NCBI GenBank assembly: GCA_963810815.1
Contig: CAWEPB010000007.1
Location: forward strand, 992,001-1,056,000
DNA length: 64,000 bases
Direction of reading: 5' to 3'
DNA from: CAVQWT01 sp963810815
GTDB taxonomy: Bacteria > Pseudomonadota > Gammaproteobacteria > Burkholderiales > Casimicrobiaceae
Shown: in pieces, positions 27,575 to 35,985 of the stretch
Numbering within the stretch: the stretch's first letter is position 1
How the letters are laid out: each line of letters begins with the position of its first letter
The notes under the pieces: generated by a model
Told to the model about the DNA's origin: nothing
Seen by the model: only the letters and a program-made list of their open reading frames with translations
Database searches by the model: none
Position numbers and translations under genes: made by a program

Positions 27575-30500
27575 CTACGCCGCCCCCGCCCGGATGCAGT
27601 GCGCGATCCACTGCGCCGTCAGCTTCTCCTGCACGGTGTTCTGCTTCAGCCGGGCGTCCAGCCCGGCGAAGTCGACGACATCGAGCGGCTGGTCCTGGTT
27701 GAAGCAGCTGAACACGTAGCTGCGCTTGCCGGTGGCCGGGTCGACGTGCGGCTGCAGGCACTGCGCGCAGATCTCCTTCATCATGCACTGCATCGGGCTG
27801 TTGATCGAGCCGAAGGCCTTGTGCGGCCGCTTGAGGAACGGCGCCAGCACGGAATGCCGCGCCGCGGCGACGGCGGCCATCATCCGGTCCGAGCCGATGG
27901 CGATGAGGCGCTGGCAGTCGGCGAACGGGATCGCCTGCGCGCCGAGCGCGCCTTCCGCATACGCTTTCATCGCCATGACGATGTTGCCGACGAACGCCCG
28001 GTCCTGCGGGCGGTTCGCGGCGAAGCCCGGCGCTTCGTCGCAGCACCAGACGACGACGTCGGCGGCGGCCTCGATCTCCTCGATCTTGTAGCGGTCGATC
28101 GCCTTCTTGTAGCCGGCGAAGTACAGCACCTTCGAACCCGCCGCGCGGAACGCCTGGCCGATCGAGAACAGCACGGCGTTGCCGAGGCCCCCGCCCGCGA
28201 GCACGACCGTTTCGCCGGACTCGATCTCGGTCGGCGCGCCGGTCGGCCCCATCAGCACCACGGGCTCGCCGGGCTCGAGCGTCGCGCAGAGGTCCGACGA
28301 GCCGCCCATTTCCAGCACGATCGTCGACACCAGCCCGCGCTCGCGGTCGACCCAGGCGCCGGTCAGCGCCAGCCCCTCCATCGTCAGCCGGGTGCCGGCG
28401 GCGACGGCGGCGCGGGTCTCGTAGTTCTGCAGCCGGTAGAACTGGCCGGGAGCGAAGCGGCGCGCGGCGGCGGGCGCGCGGACGACGACCTCGACGATGG
28501 TGGGCGTCAGGCGCTCGACCCGCTCGACCGTCGCGCGCAGCTCGCGGTCGAGCCGGCCGAAGAACGCGGCGTCGCCGTCGGCCGACGCCGGAGTCACGCG
28601 CGCGAGCATCCGCGACACGACCGGGTAACCCTGCTTGGCGCTGCCCATCGCCTTGACCACGTTGCCGAAGAACGACGGGTGCAGGTCGCCGAAGAAGCTG
28701 GTCGCCCGGCCGTCGGGGCGGATCGCGGTCAGCACCGCGGGATGCTCGGGCTTGGCCAGCCCGCGCACCGGCTTGACCTCCACGCCCTCCTCGTCGAGCA
28801 GGCGGAAATACTTGCCGTCGAGCGCGAAGTGCGCGGCGTCCTCGCGGGCGAGCACGGTATTGGGCGAGGTTCCCGCGGCGACCAGGATGCTCCGCGCCGG
28901 CAGTGTCGCGCGTCCGGTCTCGTGCCAGACGCCGTCGTCGACGACGCGCTGGACCGAGACGGCGAGGCCGGCGGCGCGGCCTTGTTCGTCGACCTCGACC
29001 GCCAGCGGCGTCAGCCCCTCGGCGAAGCGGATGCCCTCCTCCAGCGCCTTCTCGACTTCCTCGTGGTTCAGCGTGTACGACGGGCTGTCGACCAGCCGCC
29101 GGCGGTAGGCGATCGTCGCCCCGCCCCAGCCCTGCAGCAGCTCGACGATGCGCGCCGGGCGTCCTGCGGCGGCCGCGGCGGCACGCTCGGCGCGGATCGC
29201 CCGCGCGTGGGCGAGGAACTCGTCGGCGATGACCGCCTCGTCGGCGCTCCACGCGGCGCGGACCGCCGCCTCGCCGCGCGCGGCGGCGAGCGTCTCGAAG
29301 CGGGCGAGGAACTTCTCGACCTGCACCGGGTAGTAGGCGAGCGACTCGGTCGCCGTGTCGATCGCGGTGAGCCCGCCGCCGATGACGACGACCGGCAGCC
29401 GCAGCTGCATGTTGGCGATCGAATCGCGCTTGGCGGCGCCGGTGAGCTGCAGCGCCATCAGGAAATCCGACGCGGTGCGCACGCCGTTGGCGAGGCCGTT
29501 GGGCAGCTCGAGCACCGTCGGCTTGCCGGCGCCGGCCGCGAGCGCCACGTGATCGAAGCCCAGTGCGAAGGCGTCGTCGGCGGCGAGCGTGCCGCCGAAG
29601 CGCACGCCGCCGTAGAGCGCGAAGCGGTCGCGCCGCTCGATCAGCAGGCGCAGCAGCTTGAGGAAGTTCTTGTCCCAGCGCACGGTGATTCCGTATTCGG
29701 CCACGCCGCCGAACCCGGCCATCACGCGGTCGTCCAGCGGCTCGACCAGCGTGGCCACGTCGTGCACCGGGGCGAACGGCACCCGCGTCCCGTCGACGGC
29801 GATGCCGGAGAGTGCGGGATCGAGCGGCTCGATCTTCAGCCCGTCGACGCCGACGACGGTGTGGCCGTCGTTGACGAGGTGGTGCGCGAGGGTGATTCCC
29901 GCCGGCCCCATGCCCACGATCAGCACGCGCCGTCCCGTCGGGTCGCGCGGGACCGGCCGCGCGAGGTTCAGCGGATTCCAGCGCGTCAGCAGCGAATACA
30001 GCTCGAAGCCCCAGGGCAGCGCCAGCACGTCCTTGAGGAGCCGCGTTTCCGACTGCGGAATGTCGACCGGGTCGGTCTTCTGGTAGATGCACGACTTCAT
30101 GCAGTCGTTGCAGATCCGGTGGCCGGTGCCGGCGACCATCGGGTTGTCGACGCACACCATCGCCAGCGCCGCCACCGGCCAGCCTTCGGCGCGCAGCTTG
30201 TGGAACTCCGAGATCTTCTCCTCCAGCGGGCAGCCGGCCAGCGGCACCCCGAACGGACTCTTCCGGAACGGCGCCTCGGGTGTCGGGTTCTTTTCCGGCA
30301 GTCCCCTGGCGCACGAGTCCTTCCCCTGCTCGTGGCACCAGATGCAGTAATGCGCCTGGTCCAGGCTGGCGGTGAAGTCCATCCCGGCGTCGGTCAGGGC
30401 AAAGCCCTCGCGGCGGCGCAGGTGGTCGCCGTCGAGCTTCCACGCGGCGACGTCGGGCACCCCGGGCAGCGCCTCGCTCGCCACCGGCACCAGCCGCATG

Positions 30501-31132
30501 AAGTCGAGCTTGCGCGGCGCGCGGAACAGCACGCCGCCCGCGTGCGCGGCGCGGCCCTGCGGCGTGTGCGCCGCCCACGCGGCATAGCGCTGCGCGAGGT
30601 CGAGGTCCGCCGCGTGCGCCGCCTCGTCCGCCTGCCAGCGCGTGACGGCCTGCGCGAACGCCAGCTCGGCGCCGCGGCCGGGCAGCGACGCGCCGATGCG
30701 CGGGCCGAGGTCGCGCGCCAGCGCCACGCCGTCGAACGTCGCGGCGACGTCGGCCTTGTGTGCATTCATCGCCTTGCGCTGGACGAACAGGCGCTTGACC
30801 GCGAACAGCGGTGCGCGCTCGTGATGCGCGGCCTCCAGCGCGCGCACCTCGGTCTCGATGCGGAAGAGCTCGGCGAGGAAGTCCTCCAGGTGCGGCGCGA
30901 CGGCGAGCAGGAGGTCCGATTCGGCCCGGGGCGCGAGGGCCTTCGGGTCGGCGCGACCGGCCGCCAGGCGCGCGGCCAAGGGTGCGTCGGCGGCGTCGAG
31001 GTGCGCGACGAAGAGCGCGTCGAGGCGCTTCGCGCCGGCGACGCTGTGGAGATCGGCAAGACTCAGGCCGTGGGCGAGGCGCAGTTCGGGGGCGGAGGCG
31101 GGCATCGGAGCGGGCAAGGGCGGAACGGTCAT
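27575..31132 (-). CDS. 1185-residue NfnL-NfnS-like flavoprotein fusion (GltD-like plus PyrK-like)
   Basis: A single uninterrupted chain. Residues 1-250 are helical with no recognised domain. Then a GltD/NfnL-like Fe-S region: Cys263, 266, 274 and 301, and Cys327, 341, 344 and 348 in CNDCMKSC. Next a FAD Rossmann site (VLIVGMGPAGITLAHHL from about 403) and a second nucleotide site VVVIGGGLTAIDTATE. From about 850 comes a ferredoxin-reductase/PyrK-like module with FAPGQFYRLQNYE, VLMGPTGAPTEI, VLAGGGLGNAVL and a C-terminal cluster CMMKEICAQC plus a later Cys. Separate NfnL and NfnS subunits perform NADH/NADPH/ferredoxin electron transfer; here both lie in one chain. The chemistry is inference; no signal peptide, so cytoplasmic. 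It could also act as a glutamate-synthase-type electron donor. Confidence 0.8.
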   Translation of the reverse strand: MTVPPLPAPMPASAPELRLAHGLSLADLHSVAGAKRLDALFVAHLDAADAPLAARLAAGRADPKALAPRAESDLLLAVAPHLEDFLAELFRIETEVRALEAAHHERAPLFAVKRLFVQRKAMNAHKADVAATFDGVALARDLGPRIGASLPGRGAELAFAQAVTRWQADEAAHAADLDLAQRYAAWAAHTPQGRAAHAGGVLFRAPRKLDFMRLVPVASEALPGVPDVAAWKLDGDHLRRREGFALTDAGMDFTASLDQAHYCIWCHEQGKDSCARGLPEKNPTPEAPFRKSPFGVPLAGCPLEEKISEFHKLRAEGWPVAALAMVCVDNPMVAGTGHRICNDCMKSCIYQKTDPVDIPQSETRLLKDVLALPWGFELYSLLTRWNPLNLARPVPRDPTGRRVLIVGMGPAGITLAHHLVNDGHTVVGVDGLKIEPLDPALSGIAVDGTRVPFAPVHDVATLVEPLDDRVMAGFGGVAEYGITVRWDKNFLKLLRLLIERRDRFALYGGVRFGGTLAADDAFALGFDHVALAAGAGKPTVLELPNGLANGVRTASDFLMALQLTGAAKRDSIANMQLRLPVVVIGGGLTAIDTATESLAYYPVQVEKFLARFETLAAARGEAAVRAAWSADEAVIADEFLAHARAIRAERAAAAAAGRPARIVELLQGWGGATIAYRRRLVDSPSYTLNHEEVEKALEEGIRFAEGLTPLAVEVDEQGRAAGLAVSVQRVVDDGVWHETGRATLPARSILVAAGTSPNTVLAREDAAHFALDGKYFRLLDEEGVEVKPVRGLAKPEHPAVLTAIRPDGRATSFFGDLHPSFFGNVVKAMGSAKQGYPVVSRMLARVTPASADGDAAFFGRLDRELRATVERVERLTPTIVEVVVRAPAAARRFAPGQFYRLQNYETRAAVAAGTRLTMEGLALTGAWVDRERGLVSTIVLEMGGSSDLCATLEPGEPVVLMGPTGAPTEIESGETVVLAGGGLGNAVLFSIGQAFRAAGSKVLYFAGYKKAIDRYKIEEIEAAADVVVWCCDEAPGFAANRPQDRAFVGNIVMAMKAYAEGALGAQAIPFADCQRLIAIGSDRMMAAVAAARHSVLAPFLKRPHKAFGSINSPMQCMMKEICAQCLQPHVDPATGKRSYVFSCFNQDQPLDVVDFAGLDARLKQNTVQEKLTAQWIAHCIRAGAA

Positions 31133-31399
31133 GCGGGTCCCGCAGGTCCCGCGAACGCGTCGCGGGGGCGGGTCGGGGACGCGCGCAGGCGCGGGCGGAC
31201 AGGACCCTTCATTTTACCCTGTCGCGGGCAGCCGCCTCGCACCACCCGGTCGATGTTCGGGTCGGCGCCGCGCCGGTGGTTGCGTCGGGGTGCCGAAGTC
31301 CCTATCTTCGGGTCAACCCCCGAGTTAGCGACGGCGTTGTGGCCTTCCCGACCACGCCCTCGCCTGCCCGCGGGCGCCGCACCCCCAACCGGAGTTTCG
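31133..31399. promoter_or_regulatory. Divergent intergenic region between the flavoprotein fusion and livK
   Basis: About 270 bases hold the start signals of two divergent transcripts. GGAG five bases before the livK ATG is a clear ribosome-binding site. I do not see a strong promoter pair on either strand. Confidence 0.35.
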
Positions 31400-32737
31400 A
31401 TGCCCAGCCCCGTCCCCGCCGTGCCCCACCTGTTCGCCGTGCCCCCTCCGGTCACCGTGTCCCCCCGGTTCGCCACGTCGCCCCGGGGCCGCCCGTCGCC
31501 CCGGTTCGCCCTGACCTGCCTGCCGCTCCAGGCGCGCCGCCTGGCCGCCGTGGCCGCCCTCGCGTTCGCCTCGGCAATCGCCGGCGGCGCGCCGGTGCCC
31601 GCCGCCGCGCAGCCGATCAAGCTGGGCGAACTCAACAGCTACAAGGTCTTTCCAGCGTTTCTCGAGCCGTACAAGCGCGGCATGGAGCTGGCGCTGGCGG
31701 AGGTCAATGCCGCCGGCGGCGTGCTCGGCCGGCCGCTGGAAATCGTCTCGCGCGACGACAACGGCACGCCCGGCGACGCCGTCCGCGTCGCCGAGGAGCT
31801 GCTGGCGCGCGAGAAGGTCGCGCTGCTGATGGGCACGTTTCCATCCAACGTCGGGCTCGCGGTGGCCGACCTCGCCCGCCAGCGCAAGGCGGTGTTCATC
31901 GCCGCCGAGCCGTTGACCGACAAGATCGTCTGGGAGAACGGCAACCGCTACACCTTCCGCCTGCGCGCGTCGACGTACATGCAGACGGCGATGCTGGCGC
32001 CCGAAGCCGCGAAGCTGGGCAAGAAGCGGTGGGCCATCGTCTACCCGAACTACGAGTACGGGCAGGCGGCGACCGCGGCGTTCAAGCGCCAGATGATCGC
32101 GCTGCAGGGCGGCGGCATCGAATTCGTGGAACAGGCGGTGCCGCTCGGCAAGATCGAGCCGGGTCCCGTCGTGCAGGCGCTGATCGACGCCAAGCCGGAC
32201 GCGATCTTCTCGTCGCTGTTCGGCGCCGACCTTGCGCGCTTCGTCCGCGAGGGCCAGACGCGCGGCCTGTTCAAGGATCGCCCGGTGTTCAACCTGCTGG
32301 GGGGCGAACCGGAGTACCTCGACCCGCTGAAGGACGAGGCGCCGGTCGGCTGGTTCGTCACCGGCTACCCCTGGTACGCGATCGACACCCCTGCGCACAA
32401 GCGCTTCCGCGACGCGTACCAGGCGAAGTTCAACGACTATCCGCGGCTGGGCTCGGTCGTCGGCTACAGCACCGTCATGGCGGCCGCCGCGGCGATCCGC
32501 AAGGCGCGCTCGACCGACCCCGAGAAGCTGGTCGCGGCGCTGAAGGGAATGACCTTCGACACGCCGTTCGGGCCGGTGACGTTCCGCGCCCTCGATCACC
32601 AGTCGACGATGGGCGCCTACGTCGGCCGCACGGCGGTCAAGGACGGCAAGGGCGTGATGGTCGACTGGCGGTATGCTGACGGCCGCGACTACCTGCCCGC
32701 CGACGACGCGGTGCGCAAGCTGCGGCCGGCGGAGTGA
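31400..32737 (+). CDS. ABC transporter substrate-binding protein (LivK/branched-chain amino-acid type)
   Basis: This is a periplasmic type I binding protein that would deliver its ligand to the LivHM fusion. The 445-residue frame begins MPSPVPAVPHLFAV; about 45 residues precede the hydrophobic signal core (LAAVAALAFASAIAGGA, cleavage after AAA). The mature domain has IKLGELNSYKVFPAFLEPYKRG, VNAAGGVLGRPLEIVSRDDNGTPG and IVYPNYEYGQAATAAFKRQM. GGAG five bases upstream supports this start, although the long pre-signal segment is odd and a later start would give a more usual signal peptide. The ligand is unknown: these proteins bind amino acids, amides, ureas and aromatic acids. Confidence 0.9.
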   Translation: MPSPVPAVPHLFAVPPPVTVSPRFATSPRGRPSPRFALTCLPLQARRLAAVAALAFASAIAGGAPVPAAAQPIKLGELNSYKVFPAFLEPYKRGMELALAEVNAAGGVLGRPLEIVSRDDNGTPGDAVRVAEELLAREKVALLMGTFPSNVGLAVADLARQRKAVFIAAEPLTDKIVWENGNRYTFRLRASTYMQTAMLAPEAAKLGKKRWAIVYPNYEYGQAATAAFKRQMIALQGGGIEFVEQAVPLGKIEPGPVVQALIDAKPDAIFSSLFGADLARFVREGQTRGLFKDRPVFNLLGGEPEYLDPLKDEAPVGWFVTGYPWYAIDTPAHKRFRDAYQAKFNDYPRLGSVVGYSTVMAAAAAIRKARSTDPEKLVAALKGMTFDTPFGPVTFRALDHQSTMGAYVGRTAVKDGKGVMVDWRYADGRDYLPADDAVRKLRPAE

Positions 32738-32821
32738 CGGCGCGGCGGCGATGAGCGGCCCCGGCCCCGGCGGCCGCCACGGGCGGTCCGCCGGGGACTC
32801 GTCCGCCGGCACGCCGCCGGA

Positions 32822-34711
32822 ATGGCCGCCTTGACCCTCGCCTCCTTCCTCTCGCAGCTGCTCAACGGCCTCGCCGGCGCCTCGGCGCTGTTCCTGGTCG
32901 CGGCCGGGTTGACGCTGATCTTCGGCGTCACGCGCGTGGTCAACTTCGCGCACGGCTCGCTGTACATGCTGGGCGCGTACGTCGGCTGGAGCTGCGTCGA
33001 GTGGTGGGGCCGCGGCCCGCTCGGGTTCTGGGGAGCGGTGCTGGCGGCGACGTTCGCGGCCGCGCTGGTCGGGGCGCTGATCGAGGTGCTGCTGCTCAAG
33101 CGCCTCTACGCGGCGCCGGAGCTGCTGCAGCTCGCGGCGACGTTCGGCGTCGTGCTGATCGTCCGCGACGCCACGCTCGCGCTGTGGGGCGCCGAAGACC
33201 TGCTGGGGCCGCGCGCGCCGGGAATGGCCGGCGCCGTCGACGTCCTGGGTCGCGCGGTCCCGACGTACGACCTGTTCCTGCTGGTCGTCGGTCCACTGGT
33301 GCTGACCGCACTGTGGCTGCTGCTGGCGCGGACCCGGTTCGGCATGCTGATCCGCGCCGCCAGCGAGAACCGCGAGATCGCGAGCGCGCTGGGCATCAAC
33401 GAACGGCTGCTGTTCACCGCGGTGTTCGCGCTGGGCGCCGGCCTCGCGGGGCTCGCCGGGGCGCTGCAGCTGCCGCGCGAGCCGGCGAATCTCGGCATGG
33501 ACCTCGCGATCATCGCCGAGGCCTTCGTCGTCACCGTCGTCGGCGGGCTGGGCTCGCTGCCGGGCGCGTTTCTCGCGGCGGTGCTGATCGGCGTGACCAA
33601 GGCGCTGTGCATCGCGCTCGGCACCGTCGAGGTGCTCGGCGTGACGGTCGCCTTTCCCAAGCTCACGCTGGTCGCCGAGTTCGTCGTCATGGCGGTGGTG
33701 CTGGCGCTGCGGCCCTACGGCCTCCTCGGCAAGGCGGTGGCGCTGCCGCCGACGACGACGCTGCCCGAGCAGCGTGCGCTGGTGCGCCCGGCCGGATGGC
33801 GCACCGCCGCCGCCGCGCTGGCGGCGCTCGCGGTCGCCGCGGTGCTGCCGTTCACCGGCGACGAGTACCGGACGATCCTGGCCACCGACATCCTGGTGCT
33901 GGCGCTGTTCGCCGCCAGCCTGCAGTTCATCATGGGCACCGGCGGCATGGCGTCGTTCGGCCACGCCGCGTATTTCGGGCTCGGCGCCTACGCCGCGGCG
34001 CTCGCGGCGAAGCACGGCGTGCCGATGGCCGGCGCGCTCGCGGCGGCGCCGGTCCTGGCCCTCGCCGGAGCGCTGGTCGCCGGTTGGTTCTGCGTGCGGC
34101 TGTCGGGCGTGTACCTGGCCATGCTCACGCTGGCCTTCGCGCAGATCGTCTGGTCGATCGCGTTCCAGTGGGACAGCGTCACCGGCGGCTCCAACGGCCT
34201 GATCGGCGTGTGGCCCGCTGCGGCGGTGGCCGGACGCGGCGCCTTCTACGCGCTGACGCTGGCGCTGACGGCGGCGGGTCTGGTCGCGCTGGTGCTGATG
34301 GCGCGCTCGCCGTTCGGCTACGCGCTGCGTGCCGCCCGCGACGCGCCGCTGCGCGCCGCCGCCATCGGCATCGACGTGCGGCGGACCCAATGGGTCGCGT
34401 TCGCGCTGGCCGGCGCGTTCGCAGGGCTCGCCGGCGGCCTGTTCGTGTTCTCCAAGGGCAGCATTTCGCCGGAGGCGCTGGCGATTCCGCGTTCGGTCGA
34501 TGCCCTGGTGATGGTGCTGCTCGGGGGGCTCAATGCGCTCGCGGGGCCGCTGCTGGGCGCCGCGGCGTTCACCTGGCTGCAGGACGGGCTGGCGCGCGCC
34601 ACCGAGTACTGGCGCGCGGCGATGGGGGCGATGATCCTGCTCCTCGCGCTGGCGTTCCCGATGGGCCTGGGCGGCGCCGCCCAGGCGCTGCTACGGCGGG
34701 GCCGGCCATGA
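32822..34711 (+). CDS. Fused LivH-LivM permease of a branched-chain amino-acid-type ABC transporter
   Basis: The two membrane subunits of the transporter are joined in one 629-residue chain. The LivH half (about 1-300) has NFAHGSLYMLGAYVG, a FGMLIRAASENREIASALGI loop and GGLGSLPGAF. A linker of about 30 residues leads to the LivM half, with FGHAAYFGLGAYAAAL, FCVRLSGVYLAMLTLAFAQ, YALRAARDAPLRAAAIGID and GGLNALAGPLLGA. Fused permeases occur naturally in this family. The stop codon overlaps an ATG that opens the 60-bp repeat block. Confidence 0.92.
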   Translation: MAALTLASFLSQLLNGLAGASALFLVAAGLTLIFGVTRVVNFAHGSLYMLGAYVGWSCVEWWGRGPLGFWGAVLAATFAAALVGALIEVLLLKRLYAAPELLQLAATFGVVLIVRDATLALWGAEDLLGPRAPGMAGAVDVLGRAVPTYDLFLLVVGPLVLTALWLLLARTRFGMLIRAASENREIASALGINERLLFTAVFALGAGLAGLAGALQLPREPANLGMDLAIIAEAFVVTVVGGLGSLPGAFLAAVLIGVTKALCIALGTVEVLGVTVAFPKLTLVAEFVVMAVVLALRPYGLLGKAVALPPTTTLPEQRALVRPAGWRTAAAALAALAVAAVLPFTGDEYRTILATDILVLALFAASLQFIMGTGGMASFGHAAYFGLGAYAAALAAKHGVPMAGALAAAPVLALAGALVAGWFCVRLSGVYLAMLTLAFAQIVWSIAFQWDSVTGGSNGLIGVWPAAAVAGRGAFYALTLALTAAGLVALVLMARSPFGYALRAARDAPLRAAAIGIDVRRTQWVAFALAGAFAGLAGGLFVFSKGSISPEALAIPRSVDALVMVLLGGLNALAGPLLGAAAFTWLQDGLARATEYWRAAMGAMILLLALAFPMGLGGAAQALLRRGRP

Positions 34712-34890
34712 GTCCGCCGGGCCGCCCCGAGGACGAACACCGGAGTGCGCAGCACGAAGGTAGCCCAGTGAGTCCGACGGGCCGCCCCGAGGACGAATAC
34801 CGGAGTGCGCAGCACGAAGGTAGCCCAGTCAGTCCGACGGGCCGCCCCGAGGACGAACACCGGAGTGCGCAGCACGAAGGTAGTCCAACG
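34711..34890. repeat. Three tandem 60-bp repeats between livHM and livG
   Basis: Units 34711-34770, 34771-34830 and 34831-34890 are nearly identical; a fourth begins but decays. Read from the ATG at 34708, each encodes about 20 residues of the type GRPEDEHRSAQHEGSP. This frame does not lead into livG. I recall similar RSAQHEG-type strings in other Betaproteobacteria, which would make this a dispersed repeat, but I cannot verify it here. Confidence 0.9.
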
Positions 34891-34973
34891 AGCCCGCCGC
34901 GCCATGGCGGTGCGAGCACGCTCCGGTCCTCGCCGTCGCCGGACTCGTCCGGGCCTTCGGCGGCGTCGTCGCG

Positions 34974-35708
34974 GTGCGCGACGTCTCGTTCGACGTGCAG
35001 GCCGGCGAAATCGTCGCGCTGATCGGCCCCAACGGCGCCGGCAAGACGACCTGCTTCAACCTGATCCACGGCCAGGTCGCGCCCGACGCGGGCCGCGTGC
35101 TGTTCGCGGGCGAGCGCATCGACGGCCTGCCGCCGCACGCGCTGGCGCGCCGCGGCGTCGGGCGCACGTTCCAGGTGGCGGCGACGGTCGCGTCGATGAC
35201 TGTGCGCGAAAACGTCGAACTGGCGCTGGCGGCGCACGCCGGCGACACCTGGCGGCCGGTGGGGCGCCTCGACGGGCCGCGCCGCGCGGCCGCCGACGCG
35301 CTGCTCGAACGCGTCGGCATGACGCGGCTCGCCGACCAGGGCTGCGGCACGTTGGCCTACGGCGACGCCAAGCGCGTCGAACTGGCGATCGCGCTCGCCG
35401 GGGCACCGAAGCTGCTGCTGATGGACGAGCCGACCGCCGGCATGGCGCCGCGCTCGCGGCAGCGGCTGATGGGACTCGCCGCCGAACTCGCCCGCCGCGA
35501 CGGCATCGCGGTGCTGTTCACCGAGCACGACATGGACGTCGTGTTCGCGACCGCCGATCGCGTCCTGGTGCTCGATCGCGGCGCGCTGATCGCGGCCGGT
35601 CCGCCGGCGGCGATCCGCGCCGATCCGCGCGTGCGCGCCGTCTACCTCGGCGAGGACACCGACGACGGCAACGCGCCGCTCAATACGGAGCGATCAGCCG
35701 TTCGGTGA
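34974..35708 (+). CDS. livG: LivG-like ABC transporter ATP-binding protein, 5' end probably frameshifted
   Basis: The product has 244 residues from GTG34974. It has Walker A GPNGAGKTT, an ABC signature-like LAYGDAKRVELAIAL, Walker B KLLLMDEPTAGMAP and switch His in FTEHDMDVV, as in LivG. Normal LivG coding appears about 18 codons earlier in the same frame (VLAVAGLVRAFGGVVAV), but there is no start codon in that frame before a stop at 34881. The ATG at 34904 opens MAVRA one frame away, so deleting one base near 34915-34925 would give an ordinary N-terminus. The upstream 60-bp repeats may have disturbed this end. No livF partner follows. Confidence 0.85.
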   Translation: MRDVSFDVQAGEIVALIGPNGAGKTTCFNLIHGQVAPDAGRVLFAGERIDGLPPHALARRGVGRTFQVAATVASMTVRENVELALAAHAGDTWRPVGRLDGPRRAAADALLERVGMTRLADQGCGTLAYGDAKRVELAIALAGAPKLLLMDEPTAGMAPRSRQRLMGLAAELARRDGIAVLFTEHDMDVVFATADRVLVLDRGALIAAGPPAAIRADPRVRAVYLGEDTDDGNAPLNTERSAVR

Positions 35709-35907
35709 TCTTCTGCACGATGGGCCGGACGACCAGCAGCGCCGGGAACGCGATGGCCCAGGTGGGCAGCCACGCCTTCAGCCATCGCGCCACGAAATCG
35801 GCCGGCAACCCGACGTTGATTGCCGTGGTGACTCCGGACACGATCAGCGTCATGCAGCCGGCGAGCAGCACGGCAAAGACGTACGGGGCGAAGCGCTTGG
35901 GAAGCAT
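35680..35907 (-). CDS. DUF2798 small membrane protein
   Basis: About 75 residues with two membrane segments (YVFAVLLAGCMTLIVSGVTT and WAIAFPALLVVRPIV) and a conserved Trp between them, the DUF2798 pattern. The ATG at 35907 gives MLPKRFAPYVF; a TTG at 35922 is an alternative. Its 3' end overlaps the 3' end of livG by 29 bases, tail to tail. The role is unknown. Confidence 0.8.
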   Translation of the reverse strand: MLPKRFAPYVFAVLLAGCMTLIVSGVTTAINVGLPADFVARWLKAWLPTWAIAFPALLVVRPIVQKITERLIAPY

Positions 35908-35985
35908 CGGATGGTCACGCAACGATGAGGAGGAAATCGCGGAACGGCGGTGAAAACGACCCGAAAACGAACGTGCCCCGCCGCC

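Noticed and set aside
30290..30350. CIWCH in the flavoprotein fusion as a heme c site
   Set aside because: The protein has no signal peptide and the Cys belong to an Fe-S region shared with GltD/Nfn proteins, so heme c attachment is unlikely.
32751..32834. 27-codon leader frame overlapping the livHM start
   Set aside because: Gly/Pro-rich, no ribosome-binding site and no recognisable signal; not strong enough to call.
34711..34890. CRISPR or phage attachment site at the 60-bp triplicate
   Set aside because: The copies abut without spacers and no integrase or cas gene is nearby.
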